Origin: a virus
Length of the DNA: 64,000 nt
Direction: 5' to 3' (one strand)
Virus record (IMG/VR): IMGVR_UViG_3300008267_000025
Span: 1 to 64,000 of that record
The translations under genes and the position numbers were made by a program. Shown piece after piece: positions 49,111-58,682 of the stretch (position 1 is the first letter of the stretch; every line of letters starts with the position of its first letter). Under the pieces are notes generated by a model. It did no database searches. It saw only the letters and a program-made list of their open reading frames with translations, and was not told the origin of the DNA.

Positions 49111-49266
49111 TTACTTTCTTCTTTTATCAGGTTTATGTTTTATTTCAACCTCATAAGGGTTAGTTAAACTTATATCACTATTAAATTTCCAAATAGTAAT
49201 ACTATATTCATTTTCAAATTTACGTTCCCATTTTTTAATTTGGACATTTGATGTGTTTTTTCCCAT
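49111..49266 (-). CDS. Small basic protein, 51 aa
   Basis: Minus strand, convergent with the operon (its stop codon abuts the previous gene). Lys/Arg-rich C-terminus (KHKPDKRRK). CAAATATA at 49271-49278 is TATATTTG on its strand, 4 nt before the ATG, so probably a real gene. Confidence 0.6.
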   Translation of the reverse strand: MGKNTSNVQIKKWERKFENEYSITIWKFNSDISLTNPYEVEIKHKPDKRRK

Positions 49267-49380
49267 GGAACAAATATAGAAAAAATCATTTAATTTAACA
49301 AACTGTCATTTTGTCATATATTGACTAATGGTATGATTTTTACTATACTTTCGGTAAATAAACAAAATAAAAATTTATAA

Positions 49381-49992
<612 letters not shown>

Positions 49993-50251
49993 TAATATTT
50001 AATACGAAAAATTAAAAATCGGTAAATTGACGGGGAAATCCTTAGAGTTTAACTAACCAAATAAAAGTAGTGATATTTTTATGGCCGAGCGTAATTGTGA
50101 GGGTAAGGTAATATAAGTTAAAATTGGGTAATCCGCAGCGAAGAGTCTCAGAAATGAGAATAACGTTCAACGACTAGGTAAAGTAATCTAAAAACAAAGA
50201 AGAAATACCCACGAAAACCGATGATAGGTGGTACTTTTGATAATACTCTAA

Positions 50252-50258
50252 TATTTAT
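50252..50258 (+). promoter_or_regulatory. Late-type box TATTTAT before the intron endonuclease
   Basis: Twelve nt before ATG 50271, inside the intron. This parallels T4 intron endonucleases, which have their own late promoters. Confidence 0.5.
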
Positions 50259-50270
50259 TAATAAAAGAGT

Positions 50271-51359
50271 ATGGATAAAGTTAATAAAAATACGTTCATT
50301 GACATTTTGGAAAAAAGTATAATACAAGTTGAATCAATTAAAAAACATATAATACTAAATGAGGATTTAAATATTAGGTTTTTTAAAAACAAATATTCTA
50401 ATTTAGAGTGTGAATCGCCGGTACTATTTACAGGTGATGTACCAATTAAAACTAGAGAATTTAAAGTTTTGTATAGGTGTGAGTGTGGGTGTGAAAATAA
50501 AATACATTTATCTAAATACTTGAAAAAGGAAAATATGAGATGTGTTAATTGTAGAGAAACCGAACAAAAAAGATTTAACCACAGTCAACTTTTATTGAAT
50601 AAAAATTTTAAACCAAAAAAATTAATAAAAGACAAATATGATATTGAGAACCACATTACGGAATCAACAAACGATTTTCAAAAAGAATCGGATGAATTTA
50701 AATGTAAATATTATAAAAAACATTTAACAAATGAAGAATTTAATAATTTGTTAAGTAATATGGTATCTATAGATGGATTTGAATTAAAAGGTAAAAAATT
50801 CAAATTTTTACCAGTATTAAAAGTAAAAAACCAATCAAAATATTCTCAATATATAATTTATGAGGACAAGAAAATTTTACTAAAAAATATTCAATATAAA
50901 TGTGAAAATTGTGACATTATCTTTAATACAACTAGAAGACCTAAAGATAAAATTAAAAACCATAAAATATTATGTCCATCATGTTCTTTTTGTAATAAGA
51001 TTTTCAAAAAAAGAAAATATCTGACAATTTTTAACGATACGATAATTTATCAAAGTAAATCTGAAATGTCATTCATTGAGAAATGTGAACAAATGGGTAT
51101 AAAAATTTTAAATGGTGAAAAAATTAACTATTTTATTAATAATAAAAATAGAAAATATTATGTTGATTTTCATCTACCACAATACGGATATTTGATTGAA
51201 ATTAAAGATAATCATATTTGGCATCTTAACGAAGTAAAAAACGGTGTTTGGTGGTCTAAACAAAAGTTCGCCGAAGAATATTGTGAAAGAAACAACTTGA
51301 AATATAAAATACTATTCCAAAATGAAATTAATGAATTTTTAACATCTATTAAGATATAG
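50271..51359 (+). CDS. Intron-encoded homing endonuclease, PD-(D/E)XK-like
   Basis: 362 aa. Two zinc-finger-like CxC/CxxC sets (YRCECGCENK...RCVNCRE and YKCENCDI...LCPSCSFCNK). The C-terminal segment KYYVDFHLPQYGYLIEIKDN has the D...E-x-K core of a Vsr/PD-(D/E)XK nuclease. The TAG stop lies inside the S element of the intron, so coding and ribozyme sequence overlap. Confidence 0.8.
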   Translation: MDKVNKNTFIDILEKSIIQVESIKKHIILNEDLNIRFFKNKYSNLECESPVLFTGDVPIKTREFKVLYRCECGCENKIHLSKYLKKENMRCVNCRETEQKRFNHSQLLLNKNFKPKKLIKDKYDIENHITESTNDFQKESDEFKCKYYKKHLTNEEFNNLLSNMVSIDGFELKGKKFKFLPVLKVKNQSKYSQYIIYEDKKILLKNIQYKCENCDIIFNTTRRPKDKIKNHKILCPSCSFCNKIFKKRKYLTIFNDTIIYQSKSEMSFIEKCEQMGIKILNGEKINYFINNKNRKYYVDFHLPQYGYLIEIKDNHIWHLNEVKNGVWWSKQKFAEEYCERNNLKYKILFQNEINEFLTSIKI

Positions 51360-51417
51360 TCTGGACTACAATGAAAGTTGTAGAAGTTAAGATAAAGAGC
51401 TTAACGATAACAAAACG

Positions 51418-52692
51418 GGAACACATGACGTATCTGTATTAGAATTAGGTGATGGTGTATTTGAAGTACTTTCAACTGATGGTGATACACATTTAGGTGG
51501 TGATGATTTTGACCACGCAATTATAGATTGGTTAGTGACTGAATTTAAATCAGAAAATGGTGTTGATGTAAGTAAAGACCCAATGGCGTTACAACGTTTA
51601 CGTGAAGCGTCTGAAAAAGCTAAAATTGAATTATCAACAACATCTTCAACTGAAATTAATTTACCTTATTTAATCCCTGTTGATGGTGTCCCTAAACATT
51701 TGGTAAAGACATTAACTAAATCTAAATTTGAACAATTAGTTGATAGTTTAGTTCAAAGAACCATCGAACCTTGTAAGAAAGCTATTTCTAACGCAAATCT
51801 TACTATAGGTGAGATTGATGAGGTGATTTTAGTTGGTGGTACTACAAGAATACCAGCAATACAAGAAGCGGTTAAAAAATTCTTTGGTAAAGAACCTTCA
51901 AAAGGTGTTAACCCTGATGAAGTAGTTGCTTTAGGTGCGGCTATCCAAGGTGGTGTGTTAGGTGGTGATGTAAAAGATGTGTTATTATTAGATGTGACAC
52001 CATTATCTTTAGGTATCGAAACTATGGGTGGTGTTTTCACTAAGTTAATTGAAGCTAATACCACTATACCGACTAAAAAATCTCAAGTATTCTCAACCGC
52101 ATCTGACAATCAACCAACTGTTGAAATTCATGTTTTACAAGGTGAGAGGCCTATGGCTAAAGACAACAGAACTATCGGTAGATTTCATTTAGATGGTATT
52201 CCACCATCAATGAGAGGTGTACCTCAAATTGAGGTTGTGTTCGATATCGACGCTAACGGTATTATTAATGTTTCGGCTATTGATAAAGCAACTAACAAAG
52301 AAAATAAAATTAGAATTGAAGCTTCTTCAGGTTTATCAAAAGAAGAAATTGAACGAATGAAATCTGAAGCTGAAGCGAATGCTGAGTCAGATAAAAAAGC
52401 TAAAGAAGAAGTTGAAGTATTAAATAATGCTGATACAACTATTTTCCAAACTGAAAGGTCTTTAAAAGATTTAGAAGAAAAATTAACTGAAGAACAAAAA
52501 ACAGAACTTAATACTGTTTTAAGTAAATTAAAAGAATCACATTCTTCTAAAAATGTAACGGAAGTTAAAAGTAATTTAGAAGAATTAAATACTAAATTCC
52601 AATCAATAACACAAACGTTGTATAACACAACTCAGTCTGAGAACACTACTAATGAAAATGTGTCAGATGTTGATTTTGAAGAAGTAAAATAG
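51418..52692 (+). CDS. dnaK: DnaK (Hsp70) chaperone, exon 2
   Basis: Begins GGA ACA CAT GAC (GTHDVS), completing the GGGT loop. It continues with [35 protein letters not shown] and the substrate domain, ending DVDFEEVK, a typical DnaK C-terminus. The phosphate loop is FDCGGGTHD rather than FDLGGGTFD. Probably helps virion folding or replaces a host chaperone. Confidence 0.92.
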   Translation, partial: GTHDVSVLELGDGVFEVLSTDGDTHLGGDDFDHAIIDWLVTEFKSENGVDVSKDPMALQRLREASEKAKIELSTTSSTEINLPYLIPVDGVPKHLVKTLTKSKFEQLVDSLVQRTIEPCKKAISNANLTIGEIDEVILVGGTTRIPAIQEAVKKFFGKEPSKGVNPDEVVALGAAIQGGVLGGDVKDVLLLDVTPLSLGIETMGGVFTKLIEANTTIPTKKSQVFSTASDNQPTVEIHVLQGERPMAKDNRTIGRFHLDGIPPSMRGVPQIEVVFDIDANGIINVSAIDKATNKENKIRIEASSGLSKEEIERMKSEAEANAESDKKAKEEVEVLNNADTTIFQTERSLKDLEEKLTEEQKTELNTVLSKLKESHSSKNVTEVKSNLEELNTKFQSITQTLYNTTQSENTTNENVSDVDFEEVK

Positions 52693-52699
52693 TTAAATA

Positions 52700-52729
52700 A
52701 AAACCTTGGGGAAACTCAAGGTTTTTTTG
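52700..52729 (+). terminator. Intrinsic terminator after dnaK
   Basis: AAACCTTG/CAAGGTTT stem plus T7. Confidence 0.75.
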
Positions 52730-52749
52730 TTTTATCAAAAATAATTTCA

Positions 52750-52757
52750 TATATTTG
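52750..52757 (+). promoter_or_regulatory. -7 box TATATTTG
   Basis: Ends 4 nt before ATG 52762; an identical arrangement precedes the paralogue at 54686 (54674-54681). Confidence 0.6.
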
Positions 52758-52761
52758 TCAT

Positions 52762-53316
52762 ATGAAATTATTATTAAGTTTATTAGTCATTTTAACTACA
52801 GTTGGTTTTTCACAAAAACCTAGTGATACTATAGATTATAGTAAAATTAATATTAAATTATTAACTGAACTCATTACTAAAAAATGTGACGTAAAACGAG
52901 TTGAACTCGGTAATCTTCCTTTAGTTTATAATAAAATCGCCTATGAATCTGCGAAATATCAATCTGATTGTTTATCTGAAAAAAATATTGGGATAAGTCA
53001 TGAAAATAAGATACAACATAATAATGTTTTGTTACAAACACCTACAGACAGGGTTGATTTTTTTAATAAAAAAAATAAAACTGATTTTAGTTTTACAGGT
53101 GAAATAATAGGTCTTTTTTATTTAAGTGGTGAAACTTATAATTCTTTATCGGATTTAATTATTGACGATTTTATGAATTCTGATAGACATAGATTTATAA
53201 TGACAAAAATTAAAACATCCAATAATATCAAACGTTATGGTGCTTTTGCTGTATCTTATAATGTAATCGATAAATCCGTATATGTAACAGGTGTTTTCAC
53301 ATCAAAATACGAATAA
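52762..53316 (+). CDS. Secreted CAP-domain (SCP/PR1-like) protein A
   Basis: 184 aa. Signal peptide (MKLLLSLLVILTTVGFSQ). CAP-like landmarks: KRVELGNLPLVY, AKYQSDCLSE, ISHEN, GEIIG, DDFMNSDRHRFIM, YGAFAVSYN and VTGVF, which supply the His/Glu/Glu/His-type cleft. A secreted protein of unknown target; CAP proteins bind sterols, peptides or metals. About 60 percent like ORF 54686 by eye. Confidence 0.75.
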   Translation: MKLLLSLLVILTTVGFSQKPSDTIDYSKINIKLLTELITKKCDVKRVELGNLPLVYNKIAYESAKYQSDCLSEKNIGISHENKIQHNNVLLQTPTDRVDFFNKKNKTDFSFTGEIIGLFYLSGETYNSLSDLIIDDFMNSDRHRFIMTKIKTSNNIKRYGAFAVSYNVIDKSVYVTGVFTSKYE

Positions 53317-53353
53317 TATTTTTTTATTGGGAAACATTTCATAAATTTGTTAT

Positions 53354-53950
53354 ATGAAGACAATTAACTTAATTTTTTCATTAATTTCAATAGTTTGTTA
53401 TTCTCAAACTAAAAATGATGTTGTTGATTTCAAACACCTGAATGTTGAATTGTTTAATAAAACAATCTTTGACGAATGTAATAAAGTTAGAAAAGAAAAT
53501 GGTGTAAAACCTTTAGTCTATGACAAAATATGTTCATATAGTGCCAATTATCAATCCGAATATATGTCAAATTTTAGTGTTTTATCACATAGAAACACTA
53601 ATGTTTTTAAATCACAATTACTACATAATGTAGGGGAAAGATTTGAGTTTTTCTATAAAAAATATAATGAAAAAAGATTTTATGTTATGACGGCTGAGAT
53701 ATGTACTGTATTTGAGAAAGTAACAACAATAAATTACGTAGGTATTAACACTAAAACATATCAAAATTATGCTGAAGAAATTATTAAAGGTTTTTTGAAT
53801 TCTAAATATCACAAAATCGCAATGTTATTTGATGATGTTGATTATATTATTTACGGTAGTTTTAATGTTTGTTATAATCAAAACACAGATAATATGTACA
53901 CAACCGGCGTTATTAACCCTTGTCCTACATCTACAAATATGGGTGAATAA
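53354..53950 (+). CDS. Secreted CAP-domain-like protein B
   Basis: 198 aa. Signal peptide MKTINLIFSLISIVCYSQ. Same order of landmarks: CNKVRKENGVKPLVY, SANYQSEYMS, LSHRN, GERFEFF, AEIC, FLNSKYHKIAM and YGSFNVCYN. More divergent than the other copies. TAAATTTG just upstream of the ATG is the promoter candidate. Confidence 0.7.
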   Translation: MKTINLIFSLISIVCYSQTKNDVVDFKHLNVELFNKTIFDECNKVRKENGVKPLVYDKICSYSANYQSEYMSNFSVLSHRNTNVFKSQLLHNVGERFEFFYKKYNEKRFYVMTAEICTVFEKVTTINYVGINTKTYQNYAEEIIKGFLNSKYHKIAMLFDDVDYIIYGSFNVCYNQNTDNMYTTGVINPCPTSTNMGE

Positions 53951-53972
53951 TTAACTAAACACGTTTTGTTAT

Positions 53973-54637
53973 ATGGAAGTTATAAAAATAATTTTAATCT
54001 TATGTTTACTACAAATAATTGGGTATTCTCAATTAACGATGGGGTCTTACACTGTTAAAGTTAAAAATGATAAAAATCAAATAATTAATGAATTGATTAC
54101 TGATAGACTTGACAGTATTTTTGAATCTGAAAAAAAAAAGGAATTTGTAGAGTAAAAATTAATAAAAATTTGGATTTGAAAAAAATTGAGGAGAAGTTTA
54201 CTAAACTTTACCTTAATTACCAAGATAGTGTGTTTAATCGTAAAAAAGAATATTGTGAATTTTTAGATAGTCTAAGTTATTGTCAAATAAATTATTTAGT
54301 TAAACAAGGAGAAATAACTCACGAACAAACTAATAACGATTTAAAAACAATTGGTTTAAGATTTAGGTATTATTATGAAATAAATCCTAATTTAGGATTT
54401 GCCGAAATTTTAGTTCGTATGTCAACAGGAACTGATGAAAGCAATATCGCTAAATCAGCGTTTAGAATTTTTATGAATTCTAAATCACATAAATCGATAA
54501 TTGACGAAGAAAAACTTAATTATTTTAATTTTAAATTCAAATACAATTTAAATGGTGATATAATTGGTATTGGAACTTTTTCCACAGAAAAAGTTAATTA
54601 CGTTAAATTTAACACAAATAAAAAAAGAAAAAATTAA
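53973..54637 (+). pseudogene. CAP-like protein C, frameshifted at an A10 tract
   Basis: Frame 1 (53973-54155, 60 aa) starts with signal peptide MEVIKIILILCLLQIIGYSQ. Frame 2 continues from the A-run (54130-54139) to 54637 with helical and beta blocks (AFRIFMNSKSHKSI, FSTEKVNY) aligned to the CAP C-terminal half. Adding one A, or a -1 slip there, fuses both into 221 codons. It may be a pseudogene, a sequencing indel, or expressed by slippage; a separate gene starting at TTG 54170 would lack a signal peptide. Confidence 0.6.
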
Positions 54638-54673
54638 GTAAAAAAAACGTTTTGTATAATTAATGATATTTCG

Positions 54674-54681
54674 TATATTTG
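54674..54681 (+). promoter_or_regulatory. -7 box TATATTTG
   Basis: Ends 4 nt before ATG 54686. Confidence 0.6.
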
Positions 54682-54685
54682 TTAT

Positions 54686-55246
54686 ATGAAAACAAATATA
54701 TTTATTACTTTTTTTATCGTATTAACTACAATTGGTTTTTCACAAAAACCTACAGATACTATAGATTATAGTAAAATTAATATTAAATTATTAACGGAAC
54801 TCATTACTAAAAAATGTGATACCAAACGAGTAGAATTAGGTAATGAACCTTTAAAATATGATAAAGTTGCGTATGATGCTGCTAAGTACCAATCTGATTA
54901 TTTATCTGTTAAAAATTTTAGAATAAGTCATGAAAATTCTATACCACATAATAATATTTTATTGAGAACCCCCACCGATAGAGTTGATTTTTTTAATAAT
55001 AAAAATAAGAGTAATTCTGATTTTGATGGAGAAATAATTTGTCAAATAAAAAATATAGAACTAACGTATGATTCGTTATCAACGATAGTTATTCAAAGTT
55101 TTATGAATTCAGAACACCATCGATTTATCATGACACAAATAACACCTTTTGAGAATATTAAATGTTATGGTGCGTTTGGTGTTAATTATAATTATATAAC
55201 CAAAACATTATATGTTACAGGTGTTTTTACATCTAAATATGAATAA
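54686..55246 (+). CDS. Secreted CAP-domain protein D
   Basis: 186 aa. Signal peptide MKTNIFITFFIVLTTIGFSQ. Long identical runs with protein A (DTIDYSKINIKLLTELITKK, TPTDRVDFFN, VTGVFTSKYE) mark it as a recent duplicate. Differences concentrate in the middle (GEIICQIKNIEL), suggesting diversifying evolution. Ends 3 nt before the convergent gene. Confidence 0.78.
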   Translation: MKTNIFITFFIVLTTIGFSQKPTDTIDYSKINIKLLTELITKKCDTKRVELGNEPLKYDKVAYDAAKYQSDYLSVKNFRISHENSIPHNNILLRTPTDRVDFFNNKNKSNSDFDGEIICQIKNIELTYDSLSTIVIQSFMNSEHHRFIMTQITPFENIKCYGAFGVNYNYITKTLYVTGVFTSKYE

Positions 55247-55249
55247 TAA

Positions 55250-56401
55250 TTATAATTTTGATAACGAGAACTGAAGTAACGCGATATAATCATAACCATT
55301 ATTTTGTCCTATAGATACAAGTCTACCTTTACTTATAAAATCGGTTGTACTTTCCGCTGAAACATCATAACCCATTTCAGATGAAGGTAAAAAATCACCA
55401 AATGAAATATTATTAATAAATAATTCATCATTTATTATTTTACCTTTACACTTAATAGAACCATTTAATCCTGACTTACCATATGAAGGTAAAATACCCT
55501 TTTCAATATAACCTTTTTCGTCTATTAATTTAGTTGATACTGCCGCTATTGATGACTTACCTGAATTAATATAAACCGCCGGTAATTTTTCACCACCATA
55601 CTGAGTTAAATCAATAAACGATTCAATATCCGATTTTGTAATAGAATTACGGTTATTTATTTTATCTTGTTCATTTGGTGTTTTGATATAATCAATAACT
55701 ATTGATATTTTTTTATAATCAAAACCTCTTTTAGAACTATCACCGTAATGATTTATTGTTTTATATTTAATTTTTTCTGATATATCGAGACCTAAAGAAT
55801 TATTAATTTCTGTAATAATCATTTTACCAATCACTTTAGCTCTATTTTCTGCCAAATATTGGTTCATTTGTTTTTTATCTTTAATACCTCCATAAGGGGT
55901 TGAATCTCCAACTAAATTATGGTCTAATGATGAAAATCCTTTAGGTATATCTAACGTTGGTGTTGCCGAATCAGCTTCACCTGTTATAGTAATTTCCTTA
56001 ATATCATCTAAATTTTTATTGGATAAAAAAATTATTAATTTATCGATAAATTCTTGATATTTTTTTTTGGCTTCCGGAAAATTACTAAATTTAGGTGATA
56101 TCATATTGTCAGGATATGGGAATCCATTTTTAGATAATGTTAATTCTGGTAAGACGTTGTTTTCTTTTTTAATTACTTGGGTAAGTCTAATTGCCGTTGT
56201 TTTACTAGTTAAAGTATATTTTTGACCGTTATACCCAACATTTTCAGCGTAACGACCATATGGATTACTAAAATCAACATCACCTTTATTATTACCTTTC
56301 CAATTTGGAGATTCATATTTTTGTTCACTAATTACAACACCTCGTTTATGTGATGTTAGATATAACATTCTCCCAATTTCTTCATTAATGATATTTTTCA
56401 T
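55250..56401 (-). CDS. Tagged protein with OmpA-like domain
   Basis: 383 aa; start at ATG 56401 (MKNIINEEIGRMLYL), a TTG 6 nt upstream being less likely. Tag ends V-V-I-S-E-Q. The middle ITITGEADSATPTL...QYLAENRAKVIGKMI resembles the OmpA C-terminal peptidoglycan-binding motif. The C-terminal half (AAVSTKLIDEKGYIEKG) is unassigned. ATAAATA at 56422-56428 is its late-type box. Confidence 0.65.
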   Translation of the reverse strand: MKNIINEEIGRMLYLTSHKRGVVISEQKYESPNWKGNNKGDVDFSNPYGRYAENVGYNGQKYTLTSKTTAIRLTQVIKKENNVLPELTLSKNGFPYPDNMISPKFSNFPEAKKKYQEFIDKLIIFLSNKNLDDIKEITITGEADSATPTLDIPKGFSSLDHNLVGDSTPYGGIKDKKQMNQYLAENRAKVIGKMIITEINNSLGLDISEKIKYKTINHYGDSSKRGFDYKKISIVIDYIKTPNEQDKINNRNSITKSDIESFIDLTQYGGEKLPAVYINSGKSSIAAVSTKLIDEKGYIEKGILPSYGKSGLNGSIKCKGKIINDELFINNISFGDFLPSSEMGYDVSAESTTDFISKGRLVSIGQNNGYDYIALLQFSLSKL

Positions 56402-56441
56402 ATTCAATTTTTTTGTTATTTATAAATATATTGATATTAAA

Positions 56442-56470
56442 TAAAAAAGGGGACAGTAGCGAACCTCCCC
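56442..56470 (-). terminator. Minus-strand terminator
   Basis: On the minus strand GGGGA...TCCCC (loop with GGTTCGCTACTG) is followed by T6, downstream of ORF 56512-57036. A second GTTACCGAAACGGTAAC hairpin lies at 56478-56494. Confidence 0.6.
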
Positions 56471-56511
56471 TCTTCTTGTTACCGAAACGGTAACGGTCCT
56501 AATTGGATATC

Positions 56512-57036
56512 TTATTTACCTTTTAATAGGTTTAAACATTGTTTTAAATATTCTTTAGCTCTTGGTGATGGAGTAAATTCATCATCTTGAGTTTGAATAT
56601 TCAATATTTTCTCAATATCTTTAACTAATTCAGTGCCATGTTCATTTTCTTTATACAGGTCAATTATTTTGTCCATGGCTTTATGACAATTACCGGTTGT
56701 TTCATCAAAATAATTTTTATTTCTAAATTTATTAAGATGGTTTAACATTTCATATGATAAATGGTTACCACCATCAGAAATTGATTTAAACAATCTTAAA
56801 TTATTTAGTATACCTAAAGTATCAACTAATGAATTAACACCTGATTTTCTTTTAGTAACACCGTTAGAATACTGATAAAATTCACCGGCTTTACCAACTA
56901 AATCATCTAACCCAACGGTATTTGTTGTTAAACATCTTTGTTTTTCACCTTCACTTGGTTTAGGTGATGATTGTTCAAGTAAATATTCCCTAATTTTCTT
57001 ACGAAGTTTTTCTTCGTTAATAATATATTTTTTCAT
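56512..57036 (-). CDS. Packaged-type protein, 174 aa
   Basis: Tag MKKYIINEEKLRKKIREYLLEQ (L-L-E-Q). Basic helical rest with a pair of Cys (QRCLTTN, GNCHKAM). ATAAATA at 57058-57064 on the opposite strand is the TATTTAT box. No known enzyme motif. Confidence 0.7.
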   Translation of the reverse strand: MKKYIINEEKLRKKIREYLLEQSSPKPSEGEKQRCLTTNTVGLDDLVGKAGEFYQYSNGVTKRKSGVNSLVDTLGILNNLRLFKSISDGGNHLSYEMLNHLNKFRNKNYFDETTGNCHKAMDKIIDLYKENEHGTELVKDIEKILNIQTQDDEFTPSPRAKEYLKQCLNLLKGK

Positions 57037-57087
57037 TTGTAAGATATATTTTATTTTATAAATATAACTATATTCACAAATATGAAG

Positions 57088-57282
57088 TTAATTTTCATTT
57101 TCGGTATTATATAAATGTTTTGTATTTAATAACCAAATATCAAAAATTAATAAATAAATCCACCAAGTTAATATATCTAAACTATGTGTTAATGGATAAA
57201 AATGTGTTAAATATAAAAGTGTTAGTACTTTATATATTAGGTATAAATGCCAAATCAAACTTATAAATTTCAGTATTCTCAT
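57088..57282 (-). CDS. Small membrane protein, 64 aa
   Basis: Two hydrophobic helices (ILKFISLIWHLYLIYKVLTL, ILTWWIYLLIFDIWLL). CAAATATA at 57287-57294 is TATATTTG on its strand, so it uses the host-type promoter while overlapping the late box of the divergent gene. Function unknown. Confidence 0.6.
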   Translation of the reverse strand: MRILKFISLIWHLYLIYKVLTLLYLTHFYPLTHSLDILTWWIYLLIFDIWLLNTKHLYNTENEN

Positions 57283-57297
57283 AACACAAATATAAGA

Positions 57298-57304
57298 TAT
57301 TTAT
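57298..57304 (+). promoter_or_regulatory. Late-type box TATTTAT
   Basis: 17 nt before ATG 57322; close to the divergent -7 box of 57282. Confidence 0.55.
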
Positions 57305-57321
57305 ATTATAAAATCATAACA

Positions 57322-58308
57322 ATGGATATAAAAAAAATAATTGAGAACGCTATATTAGAATCTAAAAAAGATGATAGATGTACAAGACTAGCAAAACAAA
57401 AATATGATGTTTGGCCATCGGCATATGCTTCAGGTGCAGTTGTTAAATGCCGTAAAGGTAAAATTTGGAAAAAAAAGAAGAAACTTGATGAAACTAAAAA
57501 AACTGACTTATCTAAAGAAAATGAAGAAGGGTTACATGGTTGGTTTTCAAGACAAGGTGCTAAAGGTAAAACAAAAGGTTGGGTTGACTGTAATACATGT
57601 AGAACTGATAAGGATGGTAAAAAAAATTGTAAACCTTGTGGTAGAAGTGAAGGTGAAGATAGGAAAAAATATCCGGCATGTAGACCAACACCATCCGCAT
57701 GTAAAACTGAAGGTAAAGGTGATAAATGGGGTAAAAAAATGAAAATGGAAAGTATTGATGGGTTACAAGTATCTGAAGAATTACAATATCATATTGATAA
57801 TAATATTTCATTAAATGAAAATATTTTCAGACCTGGTTCTAAAAAGTTTTTTGATTTAATTAACGAGGTTAGAACACTATATAATAATGATTTAATATCA
57901 CTAAACGAAGATGACACTTGGATTGTTGAATCTGATTTAGGAAGAATTGTTATTTTAGAAAATGGTGAAAAAGTTATGTTAGACTTACCTTACGAATTAA
58001 AAGAAAATATTAATGAATCAGAATATAAAGGTAAGAATGTTAAGTTAAACACTCCAATGAGGGGTGGAGCTAAAAAATATTATGTTTATGTTAAAAACCC
58101 AAGTACCGGAAATGTGAAAAAAATTAGTTTTGGTGATAAACACGGTGGGTTAACCGCTAAAGTTTCTAACCCTGAAGCTAGAAAGTCTTTCGCGGCTAGA
58201 CATAATTGTAAAGATAAAAAAGATAAAACAAAAGCCGGATATTGGGCTTGTAGATTACCAAGATTCTCTAACTTATGGGGACGAGTAATCTCTAACTCAT
58301 ATTGGTAA
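57322..58308 (+). CDS. Tagged virion-type protein with Cys-rich KPCGR and SFAARHNC motifs
   Basis: 328 aa from ATG 57322; tag MDIKKIIENAILES. YDVWPSAYASGAVVKCRKGK, GWVDCNTCR, CKPCGR and YPACRPTPSACK resemble the DUF5872-like motifs of giant viruses and phages, and the C-terminal SFAARHNCKDK...KAGYWACRLPRF is a signature in large-phage proteins. Multiple Cys pairs suggest zinc binding. Probably structural or packaged. Confidence 0.7.
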   Translation: MDIKKIIENAILESKKDDRCTRLAKQKYDVWPSAYASGAVVKCRKGKIWKKKKKLDETKKTDLSKENEEGLHGWFSRQGAKGKTKGWVDCNTCRTDKDGKKNCKPCGRSEGEDRKKYPACRPTPSACKTEGKGDKWGKKMKMESIDGLQVSEELQYHIDNNISLNENIFRPGSKKFFDLINEVRTLYNNDLISLNEDDTWIVESDLGRIVILENGEKVMLDLPYELKENINESEYKGKNVKLNTPMRGGAKKYYVYVKNPSTGNVKKISFGDKHGGLTAKVSNPEARKSFAARHNCKDKKDKTKAGYWACRLPRFSNLWGRVISNSYW

Positions 58309-58323
58309 AATTAAAGAAATATT

Positions 58324-58596
58324 ATGGAAAAGAAATTACCATTTGATGAACACACATTAGATAATAGAAAAATCAGAATTTTCAATGAAAATATCGATTC
58401 TGAAGAACTTAAATGGCATAGAGATAGAGAAGAACGTTTAATCGAAGTTATTTCGGGAAATGGTTGGAAATTACAATTAGATAATGAATTACCAAAAGAG
58501 TTAACCCCCGGTGAAAAATATATTATTCCTGAAGGTGTTTATCATAGAGTTATTAAAGGTAATACTAATTTAAAAATTGTAGTAACTTTTCTATAA
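58324..58596 (+). CDS. Cupin-fold protein, 90 aa
   Basis: KWHRDREERLIEVISGNGWKLQ, ELTPGEKYIIPEGVYHRV and LKIVVTF outline a small single-domain cupin with likely metal His residues (W-H, Y-H-R). Fifteen nt after ORF 57322. Function unknown. Confidence 0.7.
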   Translation: MEKKLPFDEHTLDNRKIRIFNENIDSEELKWHRDREERLIEVISGNGWKLQLDNELPKELTPGEKYIIPEGVYHRVIKGNTNLKIVVTFL

Positions 58597-58628
58597 AAAA
58601 AACATTAAAAAATTATGGTATTTAATTG

Positions 58629-58659
58629 AAGCCATGTATAATTTACAATACATGGCTTT
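58629..58659. terminator. Bidirectional terminator between convergent genes
   Basis: AAGCCATGTAT/ATACATGGCTT stem between cupin and IMPDH-like genes. Confidence 0.68.
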
Positions 58660-58682
58660 TGTTATTTTAATAATTAAAATTT

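Noticed and set aside
54170-54637. Independent gene starting at TTG 54170
   Set aside because: It lacks a signal peptide, starts with a rare codon and continues the upstream frame after a one-base slip.
57404-57742. ORF of 112 aa inside ORF 57322
   Set aside because: An out-of-frame shadow of a lysine-rich gene.
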